Counted from the stretch's first letter, positions 52,436 through 61,983 are shown. The stretch: 64,000 nt of DNA from Leclercia sp. S52 (GCF_039727615.1 NZ_CP152474.1:3720001-3784000), one strand, 5' to 3'. Notes: generated by a model from the letters alone, not told the origin. Program-made: numbers and translations.

Positions 52436-53980
52436 TTAGGATTCAGAAACCGGTGCCGCAGCGCTCGCAACTTCACGGCTATCGAGGACATGCTTCACCA
52501 CAAACATGCCGCTCATCATCAGGTAGGCGGTGACGAAGGTCAGGGAGCTGCCCTCGGCAAAGCCGACCACCGGCGCATGGATCACCCCGAAGAGGGCCAG
52601 CAGTGCCCCGACGGCGGCAGCGACCGCACCGCGCAGCGGTTTATTGATGATGGCGAAGATGGCGATACAGCCCCACAGCATGCTGGCCAGCGGTGCGCCG
52701 TTGCCGAGGTGCATCAGCCCTTCGTAGTAAATCCCTTTGCTGTGCAGCACGTCGGTGCCGATTTTCGCCGCGTTGGTGCCCGCCGCCCCCATCACGCTGT
52801 TCATCATGGTCAGCGCCCAGTTGGCGATCCACGGGAACAGACAGATAAAGATGACGGGCACCTCCACTTTGGGCGTTTCCCTCACCACCTGGTTGGCGGT
52901 GACCACGCCGATAAATACCAGAATCGGCACGATGGCGGTCATCGGGATGATGGCGAGCATAAAGGCCCCCAGCCCGAACAGCGGCACGATGAACATGGTC
53001 ACGCCGGAAGCCAGCGTGTAGCCGATGCTCGCCCCCATCGCTTTCCAGCCCGCATGACCGACGTAGACCGTCACCGGGAAGGGGTTGCCCATCAGGCAGC
53101 CGAGCATCGAGGCCAGACCGTTGGCCAGCATCACCTTGCGGGTCGGGTACTCATCCCCCGCCGCGTGGGCGCTTTCGATGTTCTCGAGGTCAAAGATGTA
53201 GTTCGCCAGCCCCAGCGGTACGGCAGAGGCCAGATACGGCAGCGCGTGCGGCAGCCCCTGCATAAAGCTGTCGATATGCACTTCCGGCGGGTTAAAGCCG
53301 AAGGAGGACATGGAGGCCTTGATCGCTTCCGGGCTTTGCAGGCCGGAGATCCACGCCAGCGCGGTACCGGCGACCAGCAGCAGCAGACCAGTCGGGATGC
53401 GGGCGAAAATCGGCTTTTTGCCAAACCAGTTGATGAAGATCAGCAGCAGCACGATGAAGGAGACCGTCGGCGCTTCGAACGCCTGCAGCATCGGGTTCAT
53501 CGCCAGCAGCAGCAGACCCAGACCGGAGAGGCACGACAGCAGCACGGTACGCGGGATCATCTTGCGGATGGTTTCGCCGAGGAAGGAGCCGCCCGCGAGG
53601 ATCATCGCCTCCACGAAGCACCACACCAGACCAATCTGGATGGCGAAATCCGCATCGCCGGTCTGCTGATAGACCGGCATCAGCACCAGGAAGGTCACGG
53701 TGAAGATCGACGGGGCGCTCGGCCCCGACGGCAGTGCGGTCACGTCGTTACGCCCGGTCTGGCGCGCCATCTGCAGGCCGAACCACGCGTAGCAGACGCT
53801 CGCCACCAGTACCGCCAGCCCGAAGGCCGGCGCAATACGTCCATAAACAATCTCTTTCGGGATGCCGACGACAAAAATGAGCAGCCCCATCATAGTCAGC
53901 AGGTTCGTCAGGTTGTTGGTCATCAACCCGAAGTACGCCGCCCAGTCACCTCTTTTCCACTCCAGTTTCATGCTTTTCAT
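52436..53980 (-). CDS. NCS2-like nucleobase/anion permease
   Basis: 514 residues, about 12-14 hydrophobic segments. Start KLEWKRGDWAAYFGLMTNNL. Features of the xanthine/uracil permease type: TALPSGPSAPSIFT after the second helix pair (the bent-strand substrate site), ENIESAHAAGDEYPTRKVMLAN and GNPFPVTVYVGHAGW (like the acidic QNxGxxxxT region of NCS2). Probably imports the product of the periplasmic amidohydrolase or its parent compound. It lies 11 bases after the DUF1116 gene, so the two are coexpressed. Substrate unknown. Confidence 0.82.
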   Translation of the reverse strand: MKSMKLEWKRGDWAAYFGLMTNNLTNLLTMMGLLIFVVGIPKEIVYGRIAPAFGLAVLVASVCYAWFGLQMARQTGRNDVTALPSGPSAPSIFTVTFLVLMPVYQQTGDADFAIQIGLVWCFVEAMILAGGSFLGETIRKMIPRTVLLSCLSGLGLLLLAMNPMLQAFEAPTVSFIVLLLIFINWFGKKPIFARIPTGLLLLVAGTALAWISGLQSPEAIKASMSSFGFNPPEVHIDSFMQGLPHALPYLASAVPLGLANYIFDLENIESAHAAGDEYPTRKVMLANGLASMLGCLMGNPFPVTVYVGHAGWKAMGASIGYTLASGVTMFIVPLFGLGAFMLAIIPMTAIVPILVFIGVVTANQVVRETPKVEVPVIFICLFPWIANWALTMMNSVMGAAGTNAAKIGTDVLHSKGIYYEGLMHLGNGAPLASMLWGCIAIFAIINKPLRGAVAAAVGALLALFGVIHAPVVGFAEGSSLTFVTAYLMMSGMFVVKHVLDSREVASAAAPVSES

Positions 53981-53991
53981 GGATGCTTACC

Positions 53992-55407
53992 TTATAGGAA
54001 GTAGCGATCGCGGAAGGTCAACAGCGCCTTTTCAAAACAGCTAAACGGCGGGTGAACGATGCCCGCCCCAATCATGCCGATCCCGGCGTCCTTGTGGGCA
54101 ATCGCCGTGTTGATCACCGGCAGAATGCCGCTGCCCGCCACTTTCGTGATGTCGATGGCGGTCGGGATGCCCATAAACGACAGCAGCGGGATGGTGACGT
54201 TCGGGTTTTCGCCGAGGGTGATCTCACGCATCTGACGCGAGAAGTCGATGGCTTCTTCCACCGTGCCGCCCACCAGGGCCACAATCGCCGGGGCCGTCGC
54301 CATCGCAAAGCCTCCAATGCCGTAGGTTTCGGTGATGGCGCTGTCGCCGATATCCAGCCCGGAGTCTTCCGGCTTGTAGCCCGCAAACATCGGGCCAATC
54401 ACCTGCTGCGCCGGGCCGGTGAACCACTGCCCCGGCAGGCCGGAGATGCGCAGGCCAAACTCGTAGCCGTTGCGTGCCATGGTGGTGACCACGGTGCTGT
54501 ACTCGATGCCGTGGGCGGCATCCAGCGCGGCTTTACACATCGCCATCCAGGTCGGGCCGGAGAAGTAGTCGCTGCTGGCGACAAACTCAAACACCTGGCG
54601 CTGCTGCTCCACCGGATAGCCCGCCTGGATCAGCCCTGGGGTTAAGGCCTGAATCAGCAGCGTGGTGCCCGCGTTGTTGCGGTTGTGGCACTCGTCGCCC
54701 ATGTGCAGGGCCTGAGCCAGCATCAGACGCAGGTCGATTTCGCCGATGATTTTCATGGCGTCGCGCAGCATCGGGCCGAGCACGTCACGCATCCAGTTCA
54801 GACGATCGATCACGCTCTGGTCGTTGGCGCCCATGCGCAGGATCTTCGCCATCTGCTCGCTGAGGTTGGTGAAGGCGCGGTTGCCGTACGTTTTGTTCTC
54901 GACGATGTGCATAAACATCGATGCCGAGGTGACGCCCGCCATTGAGCCCACGCAGTCGTGCTCGTGGCACGGCGAGAAGGTGATGTCGCCTGAGGCCGCC
55001 AGCCGCGCCGCGTCGTCCAGGTCTGTGGCTAACCCTTCAAACACCAGCGCCCCGGTGACTGCCCCTTTCATCGCCCCGCACATGTTCTCCCATGAGACAG
55101 GCGGACCGGCGTGCAGGATGGTGGTGCGGGTCATGCCAGGTACGACGTTGATCGCCTGGTCGTAGCCCACCAGCACCGGGTGGGACTGGATAATGCGCTC
55201 CAGCGCAATCTTGTTGGCGGCGGCAATTTTCTCCGCCAGCGGTTTCGCCGCCAGCTGATCGAGGGCCTCGACCACCTGCAGATTGCCCTGCCCCGGCGGG
55301 GTCCAGTCAAGATGGGTAACCGGGACGTGCTGCTTCTTCAGGTCATCGCTGAACATGGCAATGCCGACGTTAATGACGTTCAGCGGCTGGTTAAATAAGG
55401 TGGTCAT
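53992..55407 (-). CDS. DUF1116 protein, YlbE/AllG-like (carbamoyltransferase component)
   Basis: 471 residues. Start NQPLNVINVGIAMFSDDLKK; conserved THLDWTPPGQG, GAPPVSWENMCGAM-like segment (HAGPPVSWENMCGAMKGA), SPCHEHDCVGSMAGVTSASM and ECHNRNNAGT. YlbE of E. coli is one component of oxamate carbamoyltransferase (AllFGH), which splits oxalurate to oxamate and carbamoyl phosphate. The third component, a YlbF (DUF2877) protein, is absent here. Its start overlaps the fdrA stop by one base (TGATG). Confidence 0.9.
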   Translation of the reverse strand: MTTLFNQPLNVINVGIAMFSDDLKKQHVPVTHLDWTPPGQGNLQVVEALDQLAAKPLAEKIAAANKIALERIIQSHPVLVGYDQAINVVPGMTRTTILHAGPPVSWENMCGAMKGAVTGALVFEGLATDLDDAARLAASGDITFSPCHEHDCVGSMAGVTSASMFMHIVENKTYGNRAFTNLSEQMAKILRMGANDQSVIDRLNWMRDVLGPMLRDAMKIIGEIDLRLMLAQALHMGDECHNRNNAGTTLLIQALTPGLIQAGYPVEQQRQVFEFVASSDYFSGPTWMAMCKAALDAAHGIEYSTVVTTMARNGYEFGLRISGLPGQWFTGPAQQVIGPMFAGYKPEDSGLDIGDSAITETYGIGGFAMATAPAIVALVGGTVEEAIDFSRQMREITLGENPNVTIPLLSFMGIPTAIDITKVAGSGILPVINTAIAHKDAGIGMIGAGIVHPPFSCFEKALLTFRDRYFL

Positions 55408-56948
55408 CAGGCTTTCTCCCCTTTGCAGACAAATTCACGTGCCAGTAATCCGGTGTTGGTACTGCTGCTGGCCCAGATCACGCCCGCATCGGTCAGCAGC
55501 TGGCACTGCTGGGTCAGGGACGGGGTATCCTGGTCGGTGCCGAGCACATAGCCGAGGATCTCCAGCGGACGGTTGTCGGCTATGGCGATCGCCTGTGCCT
55601 CCTTGATCGCGTCGATCATCACCCCGACCGGATCCTCGTGCGATCCGAACCCGAGGACGAAGTCCATGACGATCACTCCGACTTCCGGATCGCGGGCCTC
55701 CTGCAGCAGGCGGCTGATGCGGTTGGTCGGGTCGATCATCGGGTGCGGTTTGCCGTTGGTGAAGTCGTCATCGCCAAAGTCGAGGAAGGTGTGGGCCTGG
55801 CTGACGTTGATATCGGCCAGACGTCTGGTTGGATCCGGCTGAATGTTGCTGTAGACGTCGTCGTACTTTTCCAGCGCGGCGAACATGGCTTCGTCGCACA
55901 GGGTGCCGCCGCAGAACAGGCCGCGAATGTACTTCTGCTGCGGGGTCAGACGGGCGCGCACCTCTTCGATCAGCGGCCAGTTGAGCGGGTGCAGATCCAG
56001 CGACTCTTTCCTGATGCCGGTGAGCAGGACTGCCTTCAGCGCCGCCTCTTTGGTACCGCGGGCAAACTGTAATCCGTCTTCATCGGCCGGTGGCGCGTTG
56101 CGACCAAGGAAACAGACCACCACCGGTTTACGGCAGGCGCGGGCGCGGGCCAGCACTTTCTCGGCCACCGCAGGCGCAGGCGGTTTGGAGATCAGGGCGA
56201 TGACCTGGGTGGTGGCGTCCGCTTCCAGCATGGCGATGGCGTCGAGCATCATCAGCCCGCCGATTTTTTCGCTCAGATCGCGGCCGCCGGTGCCGATCAG
56301 CTGGGAGATGCCGCCGCCGAACTCGTGGATGCGCGCGCTCAGCTCCTGGCTGCCGGTGCCGGACGCGCCAACGATGCCAATCGGCCCGCGACGCACCGCG
56401 TTGGCAAAGCACAGTCCGGCCCCGTTAATGATGGCGGTGCCGCAGTCCGGGCCCATCATCAGCAGCCCTTTCTCGTGGGCCAGCTGCTTGAGCGCCAGCT
56501 CGTCGTCGAGGGAGACGTTATCGGAGAACAGCATCACGTTGAGATCGTTCTCCAGCGCCTGGCGCGCCTCGCGGGCGGCAAAGGTACCGTTGACCGAAAT
56601 TACCGCCAGGTTGGCGTCCGGGCGATGGGTTTTGGCGCTGGCGAGGGTGGCGTAGCGCGCTTCGTGGGAGCCCGCGCTCTCTTTGCGGGTGAACAGGGCT
56701 TCGATGGCGGCCAGGGTTTCATCGTTGGCGGCCTCGCCTTTAATGACGATCATCAGGTCGCCGTTTTTGGCGTCTGCTAATTCCGGCGTCAGCAGGCCGA
56801 GGTTTTTTAATACGCCTTTATTCATTTCGGTGGCCATGGCGACAAAGGCCTGTTCCACGCCGGGCAATTTGTTGGCTTTGGTGGAAACCGACATCAGCGA
56901 TACGGAATCAAAATAAGTATTCTTTTTTATAACGATTTTGGTGGGCAT
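55407..56948 (-). CDS. fdrA: FdrA/AllF-like acyl-CoA synthetase-fold protein
   Basis: 513 residues from ATG 56948, after a strong AGGAGG; an upstream in-frame start would overlap that site. Two succinyl-CoA synthetase-like modules: IVGASGTGSQELSARIHEFGGGISQLIG (first, in part, GASGTG nucleotide-type loop) and RGLFCGGTLCDEAM with DLTVxF-type segment VIVMDFVLGFGSHEDP. Its E. coli homologue is the large component of oxamate carbamoyltransferase. With the DUF1116 protein it should transfer a carbamoyl group from a ureido compound to phosphate. The carbamate kinase gene in the same operon uses the product. Confidence 0.92.
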   Translation of the reverse strand: MPTKIVIKKNTYFDSVSLMSVSTKANKLPGVEQAFVAMATEMNKGVLKNLGLLTPELADAKNGDLMIVIKGEAANDETLAAIEALFTRKESAGSHEARYATLASAKTHRPDANLAVISVNGTFAAREARQALENDLNVMLFSDNVSLDDELALKQLAHEKGLLMMGPDCGTAIINGAGLCFANAVRRGPIGIVGASGTGSQELSARIHEFGGGISQLIGTGGRDLSEKIGGLMMLDAIAMLEADATTQVIALISKPPAPAVAEKVLARARACRKPVVVCFLGRNAPPADEDGLQFARGTKEAALKAVLLTGIRKESLDLHPLNWPLIEEVRARLTPQQKYIRGLFCGGTLCDEAMFAALEKYDDVYSNIQPDPTRRLADINVSQAHTFLDFGDDDFTNGKPHPMIDPTNRISRLLQEARDPEVGVIVMDFVLGFGSHEDPVGVMIDAIKEAQAIAIADNRPLEILGYVLGTDQDTPSLTQQCQLLTDAGVIWASSSTNTGLLAREFVCKGEKA

Positions 56949-57053
56949 TACGTCCTCCTGGATGCGGGCAAAAGGGGGCCACATCACGCCCGAAGGCATG
57001 ATGGAAAGCGCTATTTTTATTTCAGGCCAGCGCGAAACCGCTGGCCGGGGGTA

Positions 57054-57659
57054 TTACGCGCCGGCGGCGAGCAGCAGATCGGCGATCTCGCTGAAGCCTT
57101 TTTCCCGCGCCAGTTCGAGAGGGGATTTGCCGTATTTGTCGGTCATGTGCGGGTTGGCGCCGTGGTCGAGCAGCAGCTTCACGATCGCCTGCTGGCGGGC
57201 ACCGCCGTCATTGAGGACGATGGCTTCCAGCAGCGGCGTCCAGCCCACGAAGTTGGTGTGGTTGACGTTGATGTCGGTATGGGCCAGCAGCTCCTGCACC
57301 ACCTCCAGATGGCCTTTCTCGCTGGCCGGGGTAATGCCCACGCCGCCAAAGCGGGTCAGCCTGTCGAGATCCGGGTTGGCCGGCAGCACCAGGCGCAGCA
57401 GGGTGAGATCGTTGGTCAGGCAGCTAATCAGGAACGGGTTGAAGCAGGTCTGATCCTGCTGGTCGATATTGGCCCCGGCGGCAATCAATAACTCAACGCA
57501 GGGATAATGTTTATTCAGGCTGGCAATAATGACGGCGGTTCTTTTCTGCCGGTTGGTGGCGTTAATATCCACCCCTTTCTCCAGACAGGCTTTTAATGCG
57601 TCGGCATTTCCCTGTTCGGCGGCTAGCAGAAATTCAGTGACGAGCTCATTGTTGGACAT
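57054..57659 (-). CDS. Ankyrin-repeat protein at the head of the FdrA operon
   Basis: 201 residues from ATG 57659 (AGGAGTG upstream). Five ankyrin-like repeats: TEFLLAAEQGNADALKACLEKGVDINAT, TAVIIASLNKHYPCVELLIAAGANID, a degenerate unit, TPASEKGHLEVVQELLAHTDINVN, TPLLEAIV...LLLDHGANPHMTD, and SPLELAREKGFSEIADLLLAAGA (each in part). No signal peptide, so cytoplasmic. Ankyrin proteins bind other proteins; linked FdrA-type operons in related bacteria often start with one. It may be a scaffold or regulator of the FdrA/DUF1116 complex; no direct evidence. Confidence 0.88.
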   Translation of the reverse strand: MSNNELVTEFLLAAEQGNADALKACLEKGVDINATNRQKRTAVIIASLNKHYPCVELLIAAGANIDQQDQTCFNPFLISCLTNDLTLLRLVLPANPDLDRLTRFGGVGITPASEKGHLEVVQELLAHTDINVNHTNFVGWTPLLEAIVLNDGGARQQAIVKLLLDHGANPHMTDKYGKSPLELAREKGFSEIADLLLAAGA

Positions 57660-57978
57660 ATCCACACTCCTGGTTTTCCTTTCTGATGGACTGAGCATAG
57701 CAACGGCCTGGTCAGAAAAGAATCCGCTTAAAAATGATTCATCGACAGCCAATTCATTGTTGAGTTAAATTTAACAGTGGAGTCAAAATGTGCGTCTGTG
57801 CAACCTTTTCCTTATGTTTTACCGCTTTTTAAGCGCGTAAATTGCATTCTGCTTATGTTTACGCAGCCCTTGCGCCGCGCGGCTCGCAGCAAATTAGCAG
57901 AACTGTGACCGGCTTCAAATGCGTTGTAACCACTTTGTTAAAATATGTTCAAAACTGATGAGTGCCGGGAGCCATAAT
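57660..57978. promoter_or_regulatory. Divergent promoter region of the FdrA operon and its LysR gene
   Basis: 319 bases with no gene, AT-rich between 57730 and 57900. Expected site of action of the AllS-like regulator; a T-N11-A-type palindrome could not be fixed by eye. The short frames in it have no ribosome sites. Confidence 0.6.
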
Positions 57979-58911
57979 ATGAATTCCATCTTTACCGAAG
58001 AGAACCTGCTGGCCTTTACCACCGCGGCGCGTTTTGGCAGCTTCAGCAAAGCCGCCACCGAGCTGGGGGTGACCACCTCGGCCATCAGCTACACCATCAA
58101 GCGGATGGAGACCGGCCTCGACGTGGTGCTGTTTGTGCGTAACACCCGCAGCATCGAGCTGACCGAATCGGGGTTCTACTTCTACCGCAAAGCCATAGAC
58201 CTGCTGAATGACTTCCACGCCATCAAGCGCGGGATCGACACCATCTCCCAGGGCATCGAGACCCGGGTGCGGATCTGCATCAACCAGCTGCTCTACACTC
58301 CGCGCCACACCGCCCGCCTGCTGCAGGTGCTGAAAAAGCAGTTTCCCACCTGCCAGATCACCGTCACCACCGAGGTCTACAACGGCGTCTGGGATTCGAT
58401 CATCAATAACCAGGCGAATATCGCCATCGGTGCCCCGGATACCCTGCTCGACGGCGGCGGGATCGATTACACCGAAATCGGCGCGATCCGCTGGGTGTTC
58501 GCCATCGCCCCGGAACATCCGCTGGCGCTGGCCCCGGAGCCGCTGGCCGAAAGCCAGCTGCGGCTGTACCCCAACATCATGGTCGAAGACACGGCGCACA
58601 CCATCAATAAAAAGGTGGGCTGGCTGCTGCACGGCCAGGAGGCGATCCTGGTCCCGGATTTTAATACCAAGTGCCAGTGTCAGATCCTCGGTGAAGGGAT
58701 TGGGTTTTTACCGGAGCATATGGCGAGAGAGGCGGTTGAGGCAGGGCTGCTGGTGACGCGACGGATTAACAACCCGCGCCAGGATTCGCGCATGCTGCTC
58801 GCCACGCAGCATGCGGCGACCGGTCAGGTCACCCGCTGGATCAAACAGCAGTTTGCGCCTGACGGGGTGCTGACCGGGATCTACAGTGATTTACTGTGGC
58901 GGGATTATTAG
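57979..58911 (+). CDS. AllS-like LysR-family regulator
   Basis: 310 residues from ATG 57979; upstream in-frame codons lack a ribosome site. HTH: LLAFTTAARFGSFSKAATEL with TTSAISYTIKRMETG. Effector domain is close to E. coli AllS, the activator of anaerobic allantoin genes: INQLLYTPRHTARLL, TEVYNGVWDSIINNQANIAIG, VEDTAHTINKKVGWLLHGQE, VPDFNTKCQCQILGEGIGFLP. Hence an inducer related to allantoin breakdown is plausible. Divergent from the ankyrin-fdrA operon, its likely target. It ends overlapping yqaE by three bases. Confidence 0.9.
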   Translation: MNSIFTEENLLAFTTAARFGSFSKAATELGVTTSAISYTIKRMETGLDVVLFVRNTRSIELTESGFYFYRKAIDLLNDFHAIKRGIDTISQGIETRVRICINQLLYTPRHTARLLQVLKKQFPTCQITVTTEVYNGVWDSIINNQANIAIGAPDTLLDGGGIDYTEIGAIRWVFAIAPEHPLALAPEPLAESQLRLYPNIMVEDTAHTINKKVGWLLHGQEAILVPDFNTKCQCQILGEGIGFLPEHMAREAVEAGLLVTRRINNPRQDSRMLLATQHAATGQVTRWIKQQFAPDGVLTGIYSDLLWRDY

Positions 58912-59066
58912 CTGCGGCTCTGCACCCAGAACGCGTGAATAAGGCCGGGAATATAGCCCAGCAGCGTCAGGATGATGTTGAGGATAAACGCCCAGCCGAA
59001 CCCTTTGCCGATCAGCACGCCAAGCGGGGGAAGCAAAATAGTAATAACGATACGCCAGAAACCCAT
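58908..59066 (-). CDS. yqaE: YqaE, Pmp3-family small membrane protein
   Basis: 52 residues: MGFWRIVITILLPPLGVLIG, KGFGWAFILNIILTLLGYIP, GLIHAFWVQSRS. Two membrane helices with the LPPLGV and GYIPGxxHA signatures of the Pmp3/YqaE family, which is induced by osmotic or cold stress and alters membrane potential in yeast. In E. coli it lies upstream of stpA as here. Convergent with the LysR gene. Confidence 0.95.
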   Translation of the reverse strand: MGFWRIVITILLPPLGVLIGKGFGWAFILNIILTLLGYIPGLIHAFWVQSRS

Positions 59067-59289
59067 AGATTCTCCATACAAGCAGTCAGGTCATTGTAAC
59101 AAAAGAGATTTTACCTCTAAGCGTAGCGAGTCTACGCCCAGCTGCCACTGTTCGCGTGGAGTTTTACCCTCTTTTACCCTCTTTACACAGGTTTAGGCTG
59201 GAAATTGAGGGGGTAATCCGCGCGGGGCGCTGTACCCGGCCCTGTGCCTGGGCTAATGTTAGGGTCGAAACAATCATGAGGAGATAACT

Positions 59290-59469
59290 ATGTTTTCTGT
59301 AGGTGATTATGTACAACCGCGCATGGGCGGCCCGAAACTGAAAGTGCTCGAAGTGCATGAAGATCAGATTGTGGCGGTGCAGGCGAGTAACGAGCAGGGC
59401 GAGAAATTTACCCTGAAGGCAGCGGACGTGACGCTGTATAAAGAAGAAGGTGATTTTGGGGTCTGCTAA
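59290..59469 (+). CDS. Small DUF2158/YodC-like protein
   Basis: 59 residues: MFSVGDYVQPRMGGPKLKVL, EVHEDQIVAVQASNEQGEKF, TLKAADVTLYKEEGDFGVC. The start FxxGDxVxxxxGGPKxxV is that of DUF2158 (YodC-like) small SH3-like proteins, known in bacteria without an assigned function. AGGAG precedes the ATG by seven bases. Single gene between yqaE and stpA. Confidence 0.82.
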   Translation: MFSVGDYVQPRMGGPKLKVLEVHEDQIVAVQASNEQGEKFTLKAADVTLYKEEGDFGVC

Positions 59470-59512
59470 GCAGACGCTACCGGGCGGTGTTATTCCGCCC
59501 GATATCCACCGA

Positions 59513-59917
59513 TTAAATCAGGAAATCATCCAGTGATTTACCTTCTGCCAGTGCCAGGGCGATAGGCTTCGGCGTACGACCCTGACCGGTCCAGGTTTTT
59601 TCCTGACCGTCGACATCGGTAAAGCGATATTTTGCCGCACGGGCCTGGCGTTTTTTCGGCTGCGCCGGGGCGTTCAGCAGATCGGAACCCAGCAGATCTT
59701 CTGCCGAAATACCGTCGGCTTTCATTTTTTCCAGCAGGGCGTTAATTTTCTCACTCTGCGCGGCACGCTGCTGTTCGACTTCAGCCTGTTCATTACGTTT
59801 TTCTTCCGTGACGATACGCAGCTTTTCGAGCATATCTTCCAGCACGTCAAGCGAGAATTCACGCGCCGCGGCGCGCAGAGTACGAATATTATTAAGATTC
59901 TGTAACAGTGAAGTCAT
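59513..59917 (-). CDS. stpA: StpA, H-NS-like nucleoid protein
   Basis: 134 residues from ATG 59917 (MTSLLQNLNNIRTLRAAARE), the exact StpA length; a 16-codon extension upstream is not in the family. N-terminal dimerisation helices and coiled coil (EFSLDVLEDMLEKLRIVTEEKRNEQ), linker (QPKKRQARAAK), and C-terminal DNA-binding domain with the AT-hook-like loop TWTGQGRTPKPI, ending ALAEGKSLDDFLI. RNA chaperone and H-NS partner that silences AT-rich foreign DNA such as the orphan array and the 12.5-kb segment here. Confidence 0.96.
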   Translation of the reverse strand: MTSLLQNLNNIRTLRAAAREFSLDVLEDMLEKLRIVTEEKRNEQAEVEQQRAAQSEKINALLEKMKADGISAEDLLGSDLLNAPAQPKKRQARAAKYRFTDVDGQEKTWTGQGRTPKPIALALAEGKSLDDFLI

Positions 59918-60547
59918 ATTAAAAGAAAACCTTTTCAAGCCGATAAAATAAACAATAGCGGCCATGGTAATTCATTTGTTTATGAACATCCAGACAACAG
60001 CGCACGAAAATATAATTTATGTCAAATTAAATGAAATAAGAAAAATATAAAGCGCGCTACTTCACTTTTTGTATGATTTATCCTGATAAACAGTTTAATG
60101 ATTATTTAATTCCTGAACGTTTCCAGGGAAATTGACAGGTAACTCCCCTTCCGGACAGAGCGAATATCCATTCACTCTTAGCGCATAAAACAAACGTTAT
60201 ATTTTTAGCGTTTCACGCTAAACAAACTCAAACTGACAACATAACCGGCAAGCGAAGCCCGGGATTTTTTTGCCCCTGGACACAGCTGATGCCAGCCGCT
60301 GAAAAATAAAATTACAAGCCTTTGTTTTAAATAGATAAAAACAAAGATCGAAGAGAAAATGCCGCCGCGCTGGCAAAACCGATTCGTTTAGAGAATTTTA
60401 GGGACAAAACGCCATTAAATAAAAATTTATCGCTAATTGTAGGTTTCAATGCAGAGAGATACGCTATACACGAAAAATAATGCAAACTAAAGCACTAACC
60501 CAACCCGCTTTAGCCTCTCTGTTATACGACCTTTAAGGAGTCAGAAC
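59918..60547. other. AT-rich spacer between stpA and alaE
   Basis: 630 bases, no gene supported. It contains the divergent promoters of stpA (minus) and alaE (plus), and a small palindrome TAGCG-N5-CGCTA near 60207-60221. The high AT content suits autoregulation of stpA by nucleoid proteins. Confidence 0.55.
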
Positions 60548-60997
60548 ATGTTCTCTCGGCAGTCTCGCCTGCGTCACGCGGTAGCGGATACCTTTGCCAT
60601 GGTGGTCTACTGTTCGGTGGTGAACATGCTGATTGAAATATTCCTCTCCGGAATGACCTTCGAGCAGTCGCTTTCCTCCCGCCTGGTAGCCGTCCCGGTG
60701 AATATCCTTATTGCATGGCCATACGGTTTCTATCGCGATGCGGTGATGCGCTTTGCCCGTCGCTATTCGCCCAGCGGCTGGATGAAAAATCTGGCGGACG
60801 TGGTGGCCTATGTCACCTTCCAGTCACCGGTGTATGTCGCCATTCTGTTAACGGTGGGCGCCGACTGGCACCAGATCGCCGCGGCGGTAAGTTCGAATAT
60901 CGTGGTGTCGATGATGATGGGTGCGGTCTACGGCTATTTCCTCGATTACTGCCGACGTCTGTTCAAAGTCAGCCAGTATCATCAGGTCAAGGCGTAA
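60548..60997 (+). CDS. alaE: L-alanine exporter AlaE
   Basis: 149 residues, four membrane helices: [79 protein letters not shown]. Exports L-alanine and dipeptides containing it, protecting against toxic build-up. AAGGAG before the ATG. Position between stpA and ygaC as in E. coli. Confidence 0.96.
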   Translation: MFSRQSRLRHAVADTFAMVVYCSVVNMLIEIFLSGMTFEQSLSSRLVAVPVNILIAWPYGFYRDAVMRFARRYSPSGWMKNLADVVAYVTFQSPVYVAILLTVGADWHQIAAAVSSNIVVSMMMGAVYGYFLDYCRRLFKVSQYHQVKA

Positions 60998-61029
60998 AGC
61001 ACAGCGACTGGCGAAAGCCAGTCGCGTCG

Positions 61030-61374
61030 TTATTGCGAGTCGCCAAACAGGCCCTTCAGAAAGCGTTCCAGCGCCATGCGGGAACTGAAGCCATGCGGAA
61101 TACCATAATGTTCCTGGTTATTGCCCCCTAAATAGAGCGGGAACTGCTGGTAATGGTCGCTGGTTTTTATCTCTGAAGCAGGCTCCGCAAAGGAAAGACT
61201 TCTCTCTTTCAGCGTCGGGTGAATGATCAGCGCCGTGCGCCCCATACGGGCTTCCCGGTTCACGTAAACATAATTATCGCCACGACGGTACCCGTATGCT
61301 CTTGGGGTTACCACATCCACGGTAAATCCCGCTTTTTCAAGTTCGCGCGCAACCTCATCGGGTCGTAAATACAT
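61030..61374 (-). CDS. ygaC: YgaC, DUF2002 protein
   Basis: 114 residues: [40 protein letters not shown] and the end [15 protein letters not shown]. Small cytoplasmic protein of unknown function; its E. coli counterpart is Fur-regulated. Convergent with alaE, in conserved order. Confidence 0.93.
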   Translation of the reverse strand: MYLRPDEVARELEKAGFTVDVVTPRAYGYRRGDNYVYVNREARMGRTALIIHPTLKERSLSFAEPASEIKTSDHYQQFPLYLGGNNQEHYGIPHGFSSRMALERFLKGLFGDSQ

Positions 61375-61535
61375 ATTCTTTCCTCGTTATCATTTCCTGC
61401 CGGGCAACCTTACCGTATTGAGCAATAGCAGGGCTTTCAGAAAAATCCATAAACGGCCTGATAAGCCGTGACCGGCTTCAGATATTAAAAAGGTGGTCTA
61501 AACTCTTAATTACCGCAAATACAAGGGAGAAGCAT

Positions 61536-61862
61536 ATGTTTAACCGTTCGAATCGAAACGATGTTGACGACGATGTTCAGGATATCCATAACGATGTCAG
61601 GAAATTAGCGGATTCGCTTGAAAGCGTGTTGAAATCCTGGGGATCGGATGCGAAAGACGATACGGATGACGCCAGACGTAAGGCCAAAGCGCTGTTGCGT
61701 GAAACCCGCGCGCGTCTGCAGGGGCGCTCTACCGGCAAGCAGGCCGCCTGCGATGCGATCGGCTGCGCCAGCACCTTTATCCGTGAACGTCCGGTGTGTG
61801 CGGTAGGTACCGTCGCCGCGGTGGGGATCTTTATCGGCGCGCTGCTCGCCCTGCGCAAATAA
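61536..61862 (+). CDS. ygaM: YgaM, DUF883/ElaB-YqjD family protein
   Basis: 108 residues. Helical, charged N-terminal region (DDVQDIHNDVRKLADSLESV, DARRKAKALLRETRARL), then the C-terminal family motif DAIGCASTFIRERPVCAVG and a membrane helix (TVAAVGIFIGALLALRK). Members anchor ribosomes or stress factors to the membrane in stationary phase. GGGAGAAG before the ATG. Confidence 0.94.
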   Translation: MFNRSNRNDVDDDVQDIHNDVRKLADSLESVLKSWGSDAKDDTDDARRKAKALLRETRARLQGRSTGKQAACDAIGCASTFIRERPVCAVGTVAAVGIFIGALLALRK

Positions 61863-61983
61863 CCCTCAATCCGGCTTTAGTCCTTCTGACCCCCATGCCC
61901 TGCGGTGTGGGGGTTTTTCTTTTTTCAGGCCTGCGTGCGCTCTCTCCCGCTGAACACATCACCGGCAGTCAATCTATCGAATT

